Source of the DNA: Ancylobacter sp. SL191
Lineage (GTDB): Bacteria > Pseudomonadota > Alphaproteobacteria > Rhizobiales > Xanthobacteraceae
Direction of reading: 5' to 3'
Assembly: GCF_026625645.1 (NCBI RefSeq)
Contig: NZ_CP113056.1
Location: 3,199,001-3,263,000, forward strand
DNA: 64,000 nt
Positions 45,542 through 55,852 of the stretch are shown one piece after another; positions within the stretch are counted from its first letter, which is position 1; the number at the start of each line of letters is the position of its first letter. The translations under genes and the position numbers were made by a program. Below the pieces are notes generated by a model. The model did not search any database and was not told the origin of the DNA. It saw only the letters and a program-made list of their open reading frames with translations.

Positions 45542-48500
45542 CGCCCGACGACCAGGCGATGTGCCGTGCCATCCAGCGGCACGCGAAACACGCCATCGAC
45601 GCGCTTGATTGGTAGGCCGTCCAGCCGCGCGGCGACGTCCGTATGGTTGTCCGCCGTCGGTCCGACCACAATGTCGTAGGGCGTGCCCGCAATCGTCACC
45701 CGCGCCTCGAATCCCGGCCAATCCTCGGGAATGCACGGCGACACGGTGAGGTGCGCACCTTCCTTTCGGATTCCGAGAATACCCTCGATGCCGGCGCGGT
45801 ACATCCAGGCGGCCGAGCCGGTGTACCAGGTCCAGCCGCCGCGGCCGGCATGGGGCGCGACGGAGTAGACGTCCGCCGCCAGCACATAAGGCTCAACCTT
45901 GTAGGTCGCGACCTGACCCGGCGAGGTGCCATGGTTTATCGGGTTGAGCAGCGCGAACAGGTCGTGCGCCTTCGTGCCGTCGCCGAGCTTGGCGAAGGCG
46001 AGGATCGCCCACATCGCGGCATGGCTATACTGCCCGCCATTCTCCCGCAGGCCGGGCGGGTACCCCTTGATGTAGCCGGGGTCGCGCGGTGTGTCGTTGA
46101 AGGGCGGCGTGAACAGCAGCGCAATGCCCTCCTCGCGGCGCACCAGATGCCGCTCCAGAGAGGCCATGGCCTGCGTGGCGCGGGCTGTATCGGCAGCGCC
46201 CGACAGCACGGCCCAGGATTGCGCGATGGAATCGATGCGGCACTCGTCACTGCCGCTGGTGCCGAGCCACGAGCCATCATCATAGGTGGCGCGGCGGTAC
46301 CAGGCGCCGTCCCATGCGTTACGCTCGATCGCCGCGCGCACCGAGGTTGCATGCGCGCGCCAGCGCGCCGTGCGGACAGGATTGCGCGTCTCGGCGAGCG
46401 GGGCGAAGATCTCGACCGTACGGATGAACAGCCAGCCGAGCCAGACGCTCTCGCCCTTTCCGCCCTCCCCAACCCGGTTCATGCCGTCGTTCCAGTCGCC
46501 GGTGCCCATCAGTGGCAGGCCGTTGGCACCGGTAAGCTCCACGCATTGGTCGAGCCCGCGCGCGCAATGCTCGAACAGCGAGGCGCTCTCATGCGATTGC
46601 ATGGGTTGGAAGAAGGCGTCGTGTTCCCCGGCCCGCAATGACGGTCCCTCGAGGAACGCCACGTGCTCGTCCAGTATCGCCGCATCGCCCGCCGCGGCGA
46701 TATAGGTGGCGGCGGCATAGGCCAGCCAGACCCGGTCGTCGGAAATGCGGGTACGCACACCCTGGCCGGAATGCGGCAGCCACCAATGCTGCACGTCGCC
46801 TTCGACGAACTGCCGGGCGGCGGCGCGCAGCAGATGGCGGCGGGTCTCCTCCGGCTGCGCGAAACTCAGTGCCATGCCGTCCTGCAACTGGTCGCGGAAA
46901 CCATAGGCCCCGCTCGCCTGATAGAAGGCCGAGCGTCCGCGGATCCGGCAGGCGATGGTCTGGTACAGCAGCCAGCCATTCAGCATGATGTCGGTGGCGC
47001 GGTCCGGCGTCTTGACCTGCACAGCGCCAAGCAACCGGTCCCAATGGTCGGTGACGGTCTTCAACACGGCATCGAGATTGGTCGCGCGGTAACGGGCAAT
47101 CAGCACGCGTGCCTCGTCCGCCGTGCGGCATTGGCCGAGCGTTGCGACGATCTCCACGCTTTGTCCGGGTTGCAACACAACGTCGGTCTGCAGCGCGGAG
47201 CATGGGTCCAGCCCGGCACCGGTCTTGCCGGAGAGCGGCACCTTGCCCATCAGCGTGGCAGGCGCCGAGAGCTCTCCATTTCGGCCGAGAAACTCTGTGC
47301 GGTCGGCGGTCCAGGCGGTCTGCAGGCCGCCGAGATCGGCAAAGGCCACACGCCCATGGCTGATCGCGCTCCACGCGTTTCGAGCGAACATCGCGCCGGT
47401 TGCGATATCCATCTCGGTGGCGACAAACGGTGCCGACGCGCCGCGCACGGTGCCGAGCACCCACTCGACATAGGCCGTGACCGTGAGGCGGCGCGCCCGG
47501 TCGGAGGTGTTGGTCAGCGTCAGGCGCGAGATCTTGATCGGGTCGGTCAGCGGCACATAGTGCAACAGGTCGAGCGCGACGCCGTTGGCTTCGTGCGAAA
47601 AGCGCGAATAGCCGAAGCCATGGCGGGCGATGTAGCTGCCACCGTCGCGAATGGGAAGCGCGGTCGGGCTCCAGATATCGCCGGTCGCCTCGTCGCGCAC
47701 ATAGAAGGCCTCGCCGATAGGGTCGCCGACCGGGTCATTCGACCATTGCGTCAGCTGGTTTTCGCGGCTGTTCTCCGCCCATGTATAGCCGCTGCCGTCC
47801 GCCGAGACCTGGAAGCCGAAACCGCTGCCGGCGATGACGTTGATCCACGGCGCCGGCGTCGTCTGCTCGCCGTTGAGCTGGATGACATATTCGCGGCCGT
47901 TCTTGTCAAAGCCGCCAAGCCCGTTGAAGAACTCCAGCGACAGCTCGGCCGGCGCCGCCATCGGCGCCGCGGGGCGGCGGCGGGGCGCAACCGCCGGGCG
48001 CGCCGGAAAGGCCGGAATATAGCTCAACTGGTTGGCAATCGAGCCACGACGCGCCGAGAGTACGACGCGGGCGACCGATTGCAGCAGCCCGCGCCCTTCC
48101 AAGCTCATCAGATCGGTACGCAGCACATGAACCGCGCCCTGCCCCTTCTCGTCGCCAAAGCGTGGGCGCGACTGGTTCGAGCGCACGGCGGTCTCGATGG
48201 CGATCTGCAGGTCCTGCACATAGGACGAGGCGTGCTCGTTGAGGATGACCAGATCGACCGCCAGCCGCTTCATGCCCCAATATTCATGGGCGCGTAGAAG
48301 CTGGCGCACTTGCGCCATGTCCTCGAGATCGTCGATGCGCAGCAGCACGATCGGCAGATCGCCGGAGATCGAATACTGCCACAGTGAGGATTGCGGCCCG
48401 GCGCCGCGCATGATGACGTCGGAGGGCACGCGGAAGCGGGAATCGGCGTAGATGATCGGCGCGGCAAGCCGCTGGAAGTCGGCGGCCTCCTCGGCCTTCA

Positions 48501-51500
48501 CGTCGAGATGGCGGAGTTGCACCTGCGCCTGCGTCCACGCCAGCGTCTTCGCCCGCTCGAACGCGTTGCGGTCATGATGCTTGTCGACGAGGTTGAGCAG
48601 TTCCTCGCGCGACGACGCGACCAGCGTCCAGAAGGCGACGCGCACGGTCCGTCCGGCGGGCACCTTCACGCGATGGCGCAGCGCAAAAACCGGATCGAGT
48701 ACGGTACCGACCGTATTGGACAGCGGTACTCCCTCGCGGATGACCGCCGCCTCGCCCGGCTCGCGGTTGCGGCCGAGAAAGCGGGCTCGATCGGTCTCGT
48801 ATTGCAGCGGTTCGAGCATCTCGCCCTCAATGACGGCGAAATGCGCGGCCCAGACCTCGGCCTCGTGCGGCGAGCGCAGCCGGCGGGTGGCGATCAGCGC
48901 GCCAAATTCCGGGCGGTGTTCCGTCTCGACGAACATCTTGGCAAAGGCCGGATGCGCGTTGTCGGTCGCGGGCGTCGCGAGCACCAGCTCGGCATAGGAG
49001 GTGAGTTCGATCTCGCGCGCCCGCCGGCCGCTATTTGTCAGCGAGACCCGCCGCACCTCGCCATCATCCTCGCCGGAGACCAGCAGATCCATGGTGGTGA
49101 TGAGTGAAGGGCTGCGGTGGATGAACTCGGCGCGGTCCTCGGAGAACACCACGTCGTCATGCTCGGCGGCTACGCCGAAGGGCTGGGCGCCGGCCGACCA
49201 TAAATCGCCGCTTTGGCTGTCGCGCAGAAAGATGTGCGAGCCCTGCACGTCGCGCGTCGGATCCTCGCGCCAGCGGGTCACGGCAATGTCGCGCCAGCGG
49301 CTGAAGCCGGTGCCGGCCGTGGTCACCATGACGACGTAGCGACCATTGGAGAGCAGGTGCGTCACCGGCGGGCCGCCCGATGGCGGCTTGAGCGAGCGCA
49401 CGTTCGGCGCATCGCCGGGCTCGCCCCTGGTGGAGGCCTTCACCTCTTCGGCGCGGGGATAGGCGACGATCACATTGCGCGGCATGCGCTCCTGCAACAG
49501 CAATTCGCTGGCCTGGATGATCGGCTCGCGGTGGAAGCGCGCGCGCATCTTTCCGCCGTGCAGCACATTGGCGATGGCGACGATCGTCATGCCCTGGTGA
49601 TGGGCCATGAAGTTGCGGACGATGGCGACGCTAGCATCATCGGGCCGGCGGGCCGGCGTGAAGTCCAGCGCCTCGTAGAAGCCGTAGCGCCCGTTGGCCC
49701 CCATATCGGCGAGCCGGTCGAAATTCGCCCGCGCCCCTGAGGGGTCAATCATCGCCGCCAGCCCTGTGGCATAAGGCGCGATCACCAGATTATCCGACAG
49801 GCCACGCTTCAGGCCGAGGCCCGGCACGCCGAAATTCGAGTACTGGTAGGTGAATTCGAGATCGCGCGCGTTATAGGCGGATTCCGAGATGCCCCAGGGC
49901 ACGCCGAGCCCATGCGCATAGCTCTGCTGGCGCGCCACCACCAATCGGTTGGTCTGTTCCAGAAGACTGCCGGTCGGCGCGCGCATCACCAGCGAGGGCA
50001 TCAGATATTCGAACATCGAGCCGGACCACGATACCAGCGCGGAGCCGCTGCCGAGTGGCGTCGCGGTGCGCCCGAGCCGGAACCAGTGCCGTGTCGGCGC
50101 ATCGCCCTTGGCGATGGCGAACAGGCTGGCGAGCCGGGCCTCAGAGGCCAGCAGGTCGTAACAGCTCGGGTCGAGGCAGTTGTCGGGAACGCTGTAACCG
50201 ATGGAAAGCAGCTTGCGATCGGGATCGAGCAGGAAAGCGAAATCCATCGCCAGCGCCATGTCACGCGCGGTCTGGGCGATGGTGCGCAGCCGGTTGCGCA
50301 GCGTGCGGGGCGCATCCGCGAGATAAAGCCGATCGCGCTCGTGCTCGACCACCGCGACGCGTAGGCGTTCGGTCCAGAACACCAGATCCGGCACGCCGCT
50401 TTCGTCTGCTGTCGGGGTCAGGTCGGCGGCCAGGCGCAAGGCCTTCTCGGAGAGCCGTATCAGTGTCGGCGTCGAGGCCTCCAGTCCCTGTCCGCCGCGC
50501 AGCAGCGCATTGATCTCGACGAACAGGCTGTCAAGCTGGCCGGTGCGCTCGTCGGCCGCCATCACCTGCGTCGTTCCGAGGGCCTCGCGGGCGAGGACTA
50601 TGGCGTCCGCAATGCCGGCCTCGGCCTCATATGTGAGCGGCGCGGCGATCCACTCCTCGCAGGCGACGGCGACAACGAGAAGATGGCCGGCGAGATTGCC
50701 ACTGTCGACCGAGGAGACATAGGCCGGCTCCAGCACCCGCAGGTCGCGCGTGCCGTACCAGTTGAAGAAGTGACCCTTGAAACGCGCCAGGCGCTGCATG
50801 GTCGATAGCGTCGCCTCCAGGCGCTCGACCGTCTCCATCGTCCCGGCCCAACCGAAGTCGCGCGCCGCGACCGAGGACAGCAGATAGAGCCCGATATTGG
50901 TCGGCGAGGTGCGGTGAGCAATCACCGGCTTGGGATCCTCCTGGAAATTGTCCGGCGGCAGCATGTTCTCGGACGACGTGACGAACGTTTCGAAGAAACG
51001 CCAGGTGCGGCGGGCGATCAGCCGAAGAGCGCGGGTATCAAACGGTGAGACCGCCAGCGTCCTGGCGATGGGCGGCGAACGGCTTGCCCAGAAGGCCAAT
51101 GCGGGCGCGGCCAGCCACAGCGCGGCGAAGGGGAGGATGACCGGCCACGACGCCGGCGCCCAGGCGAAGGCACCAAGCGTCATTGTCAGCCCGAGCGCGG
51201 TGCCGCCCTGCATCCCGCGATAGAAGCCCATGAGATCGAGGCGCGGCTGCGCGCCCGCTACCGCCGCTGTGGTCCATTCCAGCAGGTGCCTGTGGGTGAC
51301 GAACAGCCGGATCAGCGTGCGTGCCACCGCATCTCCAAGTCGCCAGCTTTGATCCGGGAGGAAGGCGAAGGTGAACGTTGTCTGCAGGAGCGCGATGCGC
51401 AGATCGTCAATCAGCGCCGTCACATGGCTGAGCAGCCGGATCCCCCTCCCGCGCGGCACAAGCGAGAACAGCACCGGCAGAAAAGCGGGGATCGCAATCG

Positions 51501-54045
51501 CCGCGATAAGCGCGAGCACGGCTTGGGCATTCCACGGTGCCGGAGCCAGCCAGCTCACGCCCAGCGCCGCCAAGGTGAACGGCGCCACCAGCGAGCGGCG
51601 CAGATTGTCCAGCATCTTCCAGCGGCCGAGCGTCGGCACCGCATGCGCGCCGGAACGCAAGCCAAACACCCAGGGCAGCAACTGCCAGTCGCCACGGGTC
51701 CAGCGATGCTTGCGCTTGGCGATCACGTCGTAACGGGAGGGGAAATCCTCCACCACCTCGACATCGGACGCCAGACCCGCGCGGGCATAGATGCCCTCGA
51801 AAAGATCATGGCTCAGCAGCGCGTTGTCCTTGATCCGCCCGGCGAGCGAGGCCTCGAACGCGTCGACATCATAAATGCCCTTGCCGGTGTAGGAGCCCTC
51901 GCCGAACATGTCCTGATAGACATCCGATACCGCCGCCGCATAGGGGTCCATGCCGCCGGGGCCGGAATAGACGCGCTGGTAGAGCGAGCCGTCGCGCCCG
52001 ATCGGCAGAGAGGCCGTCACACGCGGCTGCAGAATCGCATAGCCACCGACGACGCGCTGCTCGGCCATACTGAATTGCGGCCGGTTGAGGGGGTGGGCCA
52101 TCTTGCCAACCAACCGCACCGCCGCATCGCGCGGCAGGCGAGTGTCGGCGTCCAACGTGATGACGTAGCGCACGTCGGCCGGGGCCCGCGGCGGCTGGCC
52201 GTTGAGGGCGATAAAGCTCGTATCGGTGGCGCCGCGCAGCAGGCGGTTCAACTCGTGCAGCTTGCCGCGCTTGCGCTCCCATCCCATCCATTTGCCTTCG
52301 CCTTGGTTCCAGACGCGGTGGCGGTGAAGCAGCAGGAAGCGGCTCCCCGACAGCGCCGGCCCATAGCGGCGATTGAGCTGCGCGATTGCGGCCGTGGCGG
52401 TGGCAAGCAGGGCCTCGTCGCCCGGAACCGTTTCCTGGTCGGCATCCATGCCGTCTGACAGCAGCGCAAAGGCGAGATCGCCACTGGAGCCGGTGAGGTA
52501 GTGAACCTCCAACCTTTCGATCTGCTCAAGAAGATCGGCTTCGCTGGTGAGGAGCGTCGGCACCACCACCAGCGTGCGCAAGGCGGTCGGAACCCCGGCC
52601 GCGAGTTCCAGCCCCGGCAATGGCGAGGCACCGAACGATCGGGCCACACCCCGGTTGACCAGCGCGCTGGCCGCATCCGACGCCGGCAGGAAGGCGAGCG
52701 GTGCCAGCAGCAACAGCCAGCCCGCAGGGGCGCCGGGAACGTTGAGCCAGAGGTAGGCGATGACAAGCAGGGCCAGCGTGGTGAGCAGTACCGCCACCGC
52801 ATAGCCATGCACACCGAACGGCGCGTTCAGCCGGGCGATCCATAGCGGTGCCGGGGGTCGAAAACCGATGCTTCTTTCGAGCGCGACGCGGCCTTCGGCG
52901 ATCAGATAATAGCCGGGATCGCAGGCGCTCGGCACCGCGCCGTTTGCACGGGCTTCGGCCTGGGGCCCGCCCGCACTGGCGCTCAGGGCACGGTGCGCAA
53001 CGTCCAATTCGCTGACATGGGAGCCGCGCGCGAGTTGCTCGATGGCGCTGCGGTAGAGATTGCGGGTCGCAAAATCCATTTGATCGAAGCCGCTGGCGCC
53101 TCTCAGCGTTTTGTCGACCAAGCTGACGCTCTCGAACCATTCTGCCCAGTCGATGTCGGAGATCAGGCGCATGCTGGTGATGACGTTGCGCACCGAGACG
53201 TTCGACGCGCCCTGCCTCTGCTGCGCGTGCTGAACCACCTCGTCAATCGACGCGCCCTGCAGTCTCAAACACTCATCGAGCCAGCCCAACGCGGGCGTGG
53301 TGCGGGGATCCTGGTCGCGCAAACGCTTGGCCAACTGCGCCGCAAAAAGCTCGGACAGCGGCCTGGACGAGCGCGCGATAACATCGCGGTCGAAGGCGAA
53401 GCCGGCAAAGCCGGACTCCAGCACCCGATTGGCCAGCGCATCGGCTTCGGCACGTGCCTCCCGGCCGACCATGATCTGGTCGGTCAGGCGCCGCAGATTT
53501 TCGATCAAAACGATGCGCAGTGTGATCGCCACCGCCCATAGCTCGCCGATAGTGAGCGGCTCAATCCGTTGATAGGCCGCGACAAACCGCCGGAGCGCAT
53601 CAGGATCGACGTGGCTGTCAGTATGAGCGACAAACGCCCAGGCGAGTCCGAACACACGAGGATAGCCGGCGAAAGGGCCGGCTGCCAATTTGGGCAATTG
53701 GCGGTAATAACCCAGTGGCAGGTCGTCCCGAATCTCGCGGATTTGCTCCTCGACGAGGTGATAATTGTCCAGCAGCCATTCGGCCGCCGGCACCACCCCG
53801 TTCCCCTCCTCCAGTTCGGCAGCGCTGGCGCGATAGGCGGCCAGCAGCACCTTGGCATTATCGTTCAGGCGGCTTTGCAAGGAGACGACGATCGGCGGAC
53901 GCGGCGACACCGTTTGAGCAATCGCGAGGCTTTCGGCATGCTGTTCCAGCCGCTCGACGCCGAACAACTCTTCCCGGACAGGCGCAGTGTCGCTCCAGGG
54001 TGCGGACGGGCGGCGGTTGAGGACCGCGCGGAGTTTTGCCAGCAT
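45517..54045 (-). CDS. ndvB: Cyclic beta-1,2-glucan synthase (NdvB/ChvB)
   Basis: A giant inner-membrane enzyme of 2842 residues, as expected for the family. It makes periplasmic cyclic beta-1,2-glucans that buffer osmolarity and serve host interaction. The N-terminal part has a helical region and transmembrane segments (about 415-460). A GT domain follows with VRYVITLDADTRLPRDAA near residue 630, then further transmembrane segments (about 800-1000). The middle holds glycoamylase-like/carbohydrate-binding domains. The C-terminal GH94 phosphorylase-like domain controls ring size, with the catalytic-acid region GTGDWNDGMNRVG near 2515. ATG 54045 is preferred, having AAAGG 5 bp upstream; ATG 54099 in frame lacks one. 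No frameshift or truncation is seen. Confidence 0.96.
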   Translation of the reverse strand: MLAKLRAVLNRRPSAPWSDTAPVREELFGVERLEQHAESLAIAQTVSPRPPIVVSLQSRLNDNAKVLLAAYRASAAELEEGNGVVPAAEWLLDNYHLVEEQIREIRDDLPLGYYRQLPKLAAGPFAGYPRVFGLAWAFVAHTDSHVDPDALRRFVAAYQRIEPLTIGELWAVAITLRIVLIENLRRLTDQIMVGREARAEADALANRVLESGFAGFAFDRDVIARSSRPLSELFAAQLAKRLRDQDPRTTPALGWLDECLRLQGASIDEVVQHAQQRQGASNVSVRNVITSMRLISDIDWAEWFESVSLVDKTLRGASGFDQMDFATRNLYRSAIEQLARGSHVSELDVAHRALSASAGGPQAEARANGAVPSACDPGYYLIAEGRVALERSIGFRPPAPLWIARLNAPFGVHGYAVAVLLTTLALLVIAYLWLNVPGAPAGWLLLLAPLAFLPASDAASALVNRGVARSFGASPLPGLELAAGVPTALRTLVVVPTLLTSEADLLEQIERLEVHYLTGSSGDLAFALLSDGMDADQETVPGDEALLATATAAIAQLNRRYGPALSGSRFLLLHRHRVWNQGEGKWMGWERKRGKLHELNRLLRGATDTSFIALNGQPPRAPADVRYVITLDADTRLPRDAAVRLVGKMAHPLNRPQFSMAEQRVVGGYAILQPRVTASLPIGRDGSLYQRVYSGPGGMDPYAAAVSDVYQDMFGEGSYTGKGIYDVDAFEASLAGRIKDNALLSHDLFEGIYARAGLASDVEVVEDFPSRYDVIAKRKHRWTRGDWQLLPWVFGLRSGAHAVPTLGRWKMLDNLRRSLVAPFTLAALGVSWLAPAPWNAQAVLALIAAIAIPAFLPVLFSLVPRGRGIRLLSHVTALIDDLRIALLQTTFTFAFLPDQSWRLGDAVARTLIRLFVTHRHLLEWTTAAVAGAQPRLDLMGFYRGMQGGTALGLTMTLGAFAWAPASWPVILPFAALWLAAPALAFWASRSPPIARTLAVSPFDTRALRLIARRTWRFFETFVTSSENMLPPDNFQEDPKPVIAHRTSPTNIGLYLLSSVAARDFGWAGTMETVERLEATLSTMQRLARFKGHFFNWYGTRDLRVLEPAYVSSVDSGNLAGHLLVVAVACEEWIAAPLTYEAEAGIADAIVLAREALGTTQVMAADERTGQLDSLFVEINALLRGGQGLEASTPTLIRLSEKALRLAADLTPTADESGVPDLVFWTERLRVAVVEHERDRLYLADAPRTLRNRLRTIAQTARDMALAMDFAFLLDPDRKLLSIGYSVPDNCLDPSCYDLLASEARLASLFAIAKGDAPTRHWFRLGRTATPLGSGSALVSWSGSMFEYLMPSLVMRAPTGSLLEQTNRLVVARQQSYAHGLGVPWGISESAYNARDLEFTYQYSNFGVPGLGLKRGLSDNLVIAPYATGLAAMIDPSGARANFDRLADMGANGRYGFYEALDFTPARRPDDASVAIVRNFMAHHQGMTIVAIANVLHGGKMRARFHREPIIQASELLLQERMPRNVIVAYPRAEEVKASTRGEPGDAPNVRSLKPPSGGPPVTHLLSNGRYVVMVTTAGTGFSRWRDIAVTRWREDPTRDVQGSHIFLRDSQSGDLWSAGAQPFGVAAEHDDVVFSEDRAEFIHRSPSLITTMDLLVSGEDDGEVRRVSLTNSGRRAREIELTSYAELVLATPATDNAHPAFAKMFVETEHRPEFGALIATRRLRSPHEAEVWAAHFAVIEGEMLEPLQYETDRARFLGRNREPGEAAVIREGVPLSNTVGTVLDPVFALRHRVKVPAGRTVRVAFWTLVASSREELLNLVDKHHDRNAFERAKTLAWTQAQVQLRHLDVKAEEAADFQRLAAPIIYADSRFRVPSDVIMRGAGPQSSLWQYSISGDLPIVLLRIDDLEDMAQVRQLLRAHEYWGMKRLAVDLVILNEHASSYVQDLQIAIETAVRSNQSRPRFGDEKGQGAVHVLRTDLMSLEGRGLLQSVARVVLSARRGSIANQLSYIPAFPARPAVAPRRRPAAPMAAPAELSLEFFNGLGGFDKNGREYVIQLNGEQTTPAPWINVIAGSGFGFQVSADGSGYTWAENSRENQLTQWSNDPVGDPIGEAFYVRDEATGDIWSPTALPIRDGGSYIARHGFGYSRFSHEANGVALDLLHYVPLTDPIKISRLTLTNTSDRARRLTVTAYVEWVLGTVRGASAPFVATEMDIATGAMFARNAWSAISHGRVAFADLGGLQTAWTADRTEFLGRNGELSAPATLMGKVPLSGKTGAGLDPCSALQTDVVLQPGQSVEIVATLGQCRTADEARVLIARYRATNLDAVLKTVTDHWDRLLGAVQVKTPDRATDIMLNGWLLYQTIACRIRGRSAFYQASGAYGFRDQLQDGMALSFAQPEETRRHLLRAAARQFVEGDVQHWWLPHSGQGVRTRISDDRVWLAYAAATYIAAAGDAAILDEHVAFLEGPSLRAGEHDAFFQPMQSHESASLFEHCARGLDQCVELTGANGLPLMGTGDWNDGMNRVGEGGKGESVWLGWLFIRTVEIFAPLAETRNPVRTARWRAHATSVRAAIERNAWDGAWYRRATYDDGSWLGTSGSDECRIDSIAQSWAVLSGAADTARATQAMASLERHLVRREEGIALLFTPPFNDTPRDPGYIKGYPPGLRENGGQYSHAAMWAILAFAKLGDGTKAHDLFALLNPINHGTSPGQVATYKVEPYVLAADVYSVAPHAGRGGWTWYTGSAAWMYRAGIEGILGIRKEGAHLTVSPCIPEDWPGFEARVTIAGTPYDIVVGPTADNHTDVAARLDGLPIKRVDGVFRVPLDGTAHRLVVGRHGAIAKA

Positions 54046-54569
54046 GATCGCCTTTCGGCCCGGCATCGCGCCAGGGATAACGGGGCGGAACGGGACCATG
54101 TCATTAAGCCGGAGCCTCGGGTGAGGTTCCGGTTAGGCGAGTGAGGGGCGGTGTGATTGTCGCGCCGCCGACGTTACAGCATTTCGCCGGATCGTGGCGA
54201 AGTCATCGCCGTCGGTTTCGCCGAGTCGGATATCGGCTGAACCAAGCCTGGATCGAGACGCGCACGGCTTTGGTGCTGTGCTGCCGTTCCCATTCGATGG
54301 GGGCCGGTGTGATCGCGATGCTGGCGGTCGTGATGTTCTTCACGCTGGCTGGTATCGCAGCCAGTCCCATGCGCATCATTGACCAGTTCTCCGCGAGTGC
54401 CGGATATGCACATCGTTGAGACCGAGCATGCCCCGCGTCGCGGGCGCCGAGACGCGCTACGGCCTATAAACGGCGGTGATCGGCGGGGCGCGTAGGATAC
54501 TGACGAGATGCGACAGTCGACGTCCGTCGGCCGCGAAATCGCACGATAGAAGGAAACCGGCGGGGGTGG
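54046..54569. other. Glucan synthase upstream region
   Basis: Between the glucan synthase start and the right-hand repeat copy. It should hold the ndvB promoter. It also contains a weak plus-strand frame noted separately. No convincing sigma-70 boxes or regulator site were picked out by eye. Confidence 0.4.
54297..54419 (+). CDS. Possible 40-residue membrane peptide
   Basis: A 40-codon frame encoding one hydrophobic helix (GVIAMLAVVMFFTLAGIAA) and a short polar tail. The frame can be extended upstream to a GTG at 54141. No Shine-Dalgarno sequence precedes either start and no homologue is recognised. It is divergent from the glucan synthase. It may be a real single-span protein or chance. Confidence 0.25.
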   Translation: MGAGVIAMLAVVMFFTLAGIAASPMRIIDQFSASAGYAHR

Positions 54570-54620
54570 CGGGCCGCGAGCGACCAAGAAGAGAACTATG
54601 TGTTCGCTGTAGCGCTATGA
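54570..54620. repeat. Imperfect direct repeat, copy 2 (upstream of glucan synthase)
   Basis: The 51-bp partner of 45492-45541, about 9 kb away in the same orientation. On the minus strand, codons matching the glucan synthase tail give HSATANT-stop against HGAIAKA-stop, and sequence beyond the stop is equally conserved. It lies in non-coding DNA just after the phosphatase gene. Confidence 0.7.
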
Positions 54621-54681
54621 TCCAGTCCGTCCGGGTCAACGAACGCCTAATTCTCCTGATGGCCGGGTGCTGCGGCTACGG

Positions 54682-55500
54682 CTACGGCTTGGTCGACAGA
54701 AAAGCCTTATGGTCGCTATCGATAACCAGCCCGGTGAGGCGACCGGTCCGATAGGCGCCGGTATCAATGCCGATGCGGTTGATCCGCTCCTCCGGCTTGG
54801 CGCTGATCGTGTGTCCATGGACCACCACTTTTTCCAGCGGCATCAGCGAATCGAGGAAGGGGCCGCGCATCCACAGGAGATCATCGGGGGACTGGCGCTC
54901 CAGCGACGTTCCGGGCCGGACCCCGGCGTGACAGAAGAAATAGTCCCCAAACGACACCGCGTATTGCAGACCTTTGAGGAAATGCACATGAGCGGCGGGG
55001 ACCGCCGCCACCAGCTTGCGATGCACCTGTTCGAGATCGGCCTGCGTCTTCAGCTTCGAGCGATTGAGCTTCACGCCATAGGAGCGCGCCGTGGCGTTGC
55101 CGCCGCTATTGACGAACACGCCATCAATGCTGGGTTGATCGAGAAAGGCGAGGAATTCGACGTCGTGGTTTCCCGCCAGCAGGATATAGCGGGGATCAGC
55201 CGCCTGAAGCGTGATCAGACGGTCGACTACGCCCCTTGTGTCCGGGCCGCGATCCACATAATCGCCCAAGAAAATGATCCGCCAGTCGCCCGCCTTCGAC
55301 CGCGCGATATCCTCCTCGATCTTCTGCAGAAGTTTGTCGAGAAGAGGCCTGCATCCGTGGATGTCGCCAATGGCGTAAATCCGGATTCCCTCAGGGCCGC
55401 GCGCCTCGGAAAGGGTGACGAGGGGTGTTTTCCAAAGTCCAAAAATTCTCTGCCGACTCCAATCCGGAGCGTCAGAATGATGCAACGTGCCGTGGAACAC
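54682..55500 (-). CDS. PP2A-like serine/threonine metallophosphatase
   Basis: A calcineurin-type phosphoesterase of 272 residues. All metal motifs are present: GDIHG near residue 44, GDYVDRG near 78, GNHD near 110 and HGHT near 229, plus a CHAGVRPG segment near 187. Bacterial relatives (PrpA-like) act as protein phosphatases or on small phosphoesters. The target is unknown. The first 35 residues are not conserved and the true start may be later (for example near the conserved RIYAIGDIHG). Confidence 0.88.
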   Translation of the reverse strand: MFHGTLHHSDAPDWSRQRIFGLWKTPLVTLSEARGPEGIRIYAIGDIHGCRPLLDKLLQKIEEDIARSKAGDWRIIFLGDYVDRGPDTRGVVDRLITLQAADPRYILLAGNHDVEFLAFLDQPSIDGVFVNSGGNATARSYGVKLNRSKLKTQADLEQVHRKLVAAVPAAHVHFLKGLQYAVSFGDYFFCHAGVRPGTSLERQSPDDLLWMRGPFLDSLMPLEKVVVHGHTISAKPEERINRIGIDTGAYRTGRLTGLVIDSDHKAFLSTKP

Positions 55501-55852
55501 AATATCGCGGAGGTCGAGCAGGCGGGGAGGACCGCCCCCCCGCCCCCGTGCCGGGGCTCATGAAAGCAACGGGGCCGGTACGCAGAGGGCGAAGCTCAGC
55601 ACGGCCGCGACGTGAGGCCTGGCCGGGAGAAAATGCATCGGGTGTCGGTGAGTCTCGACTCTCCGACGTCACCCGGCACGGCGTTCGTCTTAGACAACCA
55701 CGGGTCGTGCGGGCGTCGTCCCGAGTCCCGGGAATGCCAATGCTACTTTTATGTGACAATGCGAGCCGCTATCGGTGGGCTTTCAGCTGACGGGAGGTGG
55801 TCTCTTCGTGGCGGCAAAACCGGGCTCACGCTCGGATGAGCGGAGAGACGAC
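55501..55852. other. Intergenic region between divergent phosphatase and CYTH-CHAD genes
   Basis: About 350 bp containing poly-C/G tracts near 55528-55550 and several short inverted repeats (for example GGAGAGTCGAGACTCACC-like symmetry near 55655 on the complementary strand). It must carry both divergent promoters. No gene is supported. Confidence 0.4.

Noticed and set aside
46663..48297. A 544-codon plus-strand open frame
   Set aside because: Antisense to the glucan synthase gene; no recognisable domain.
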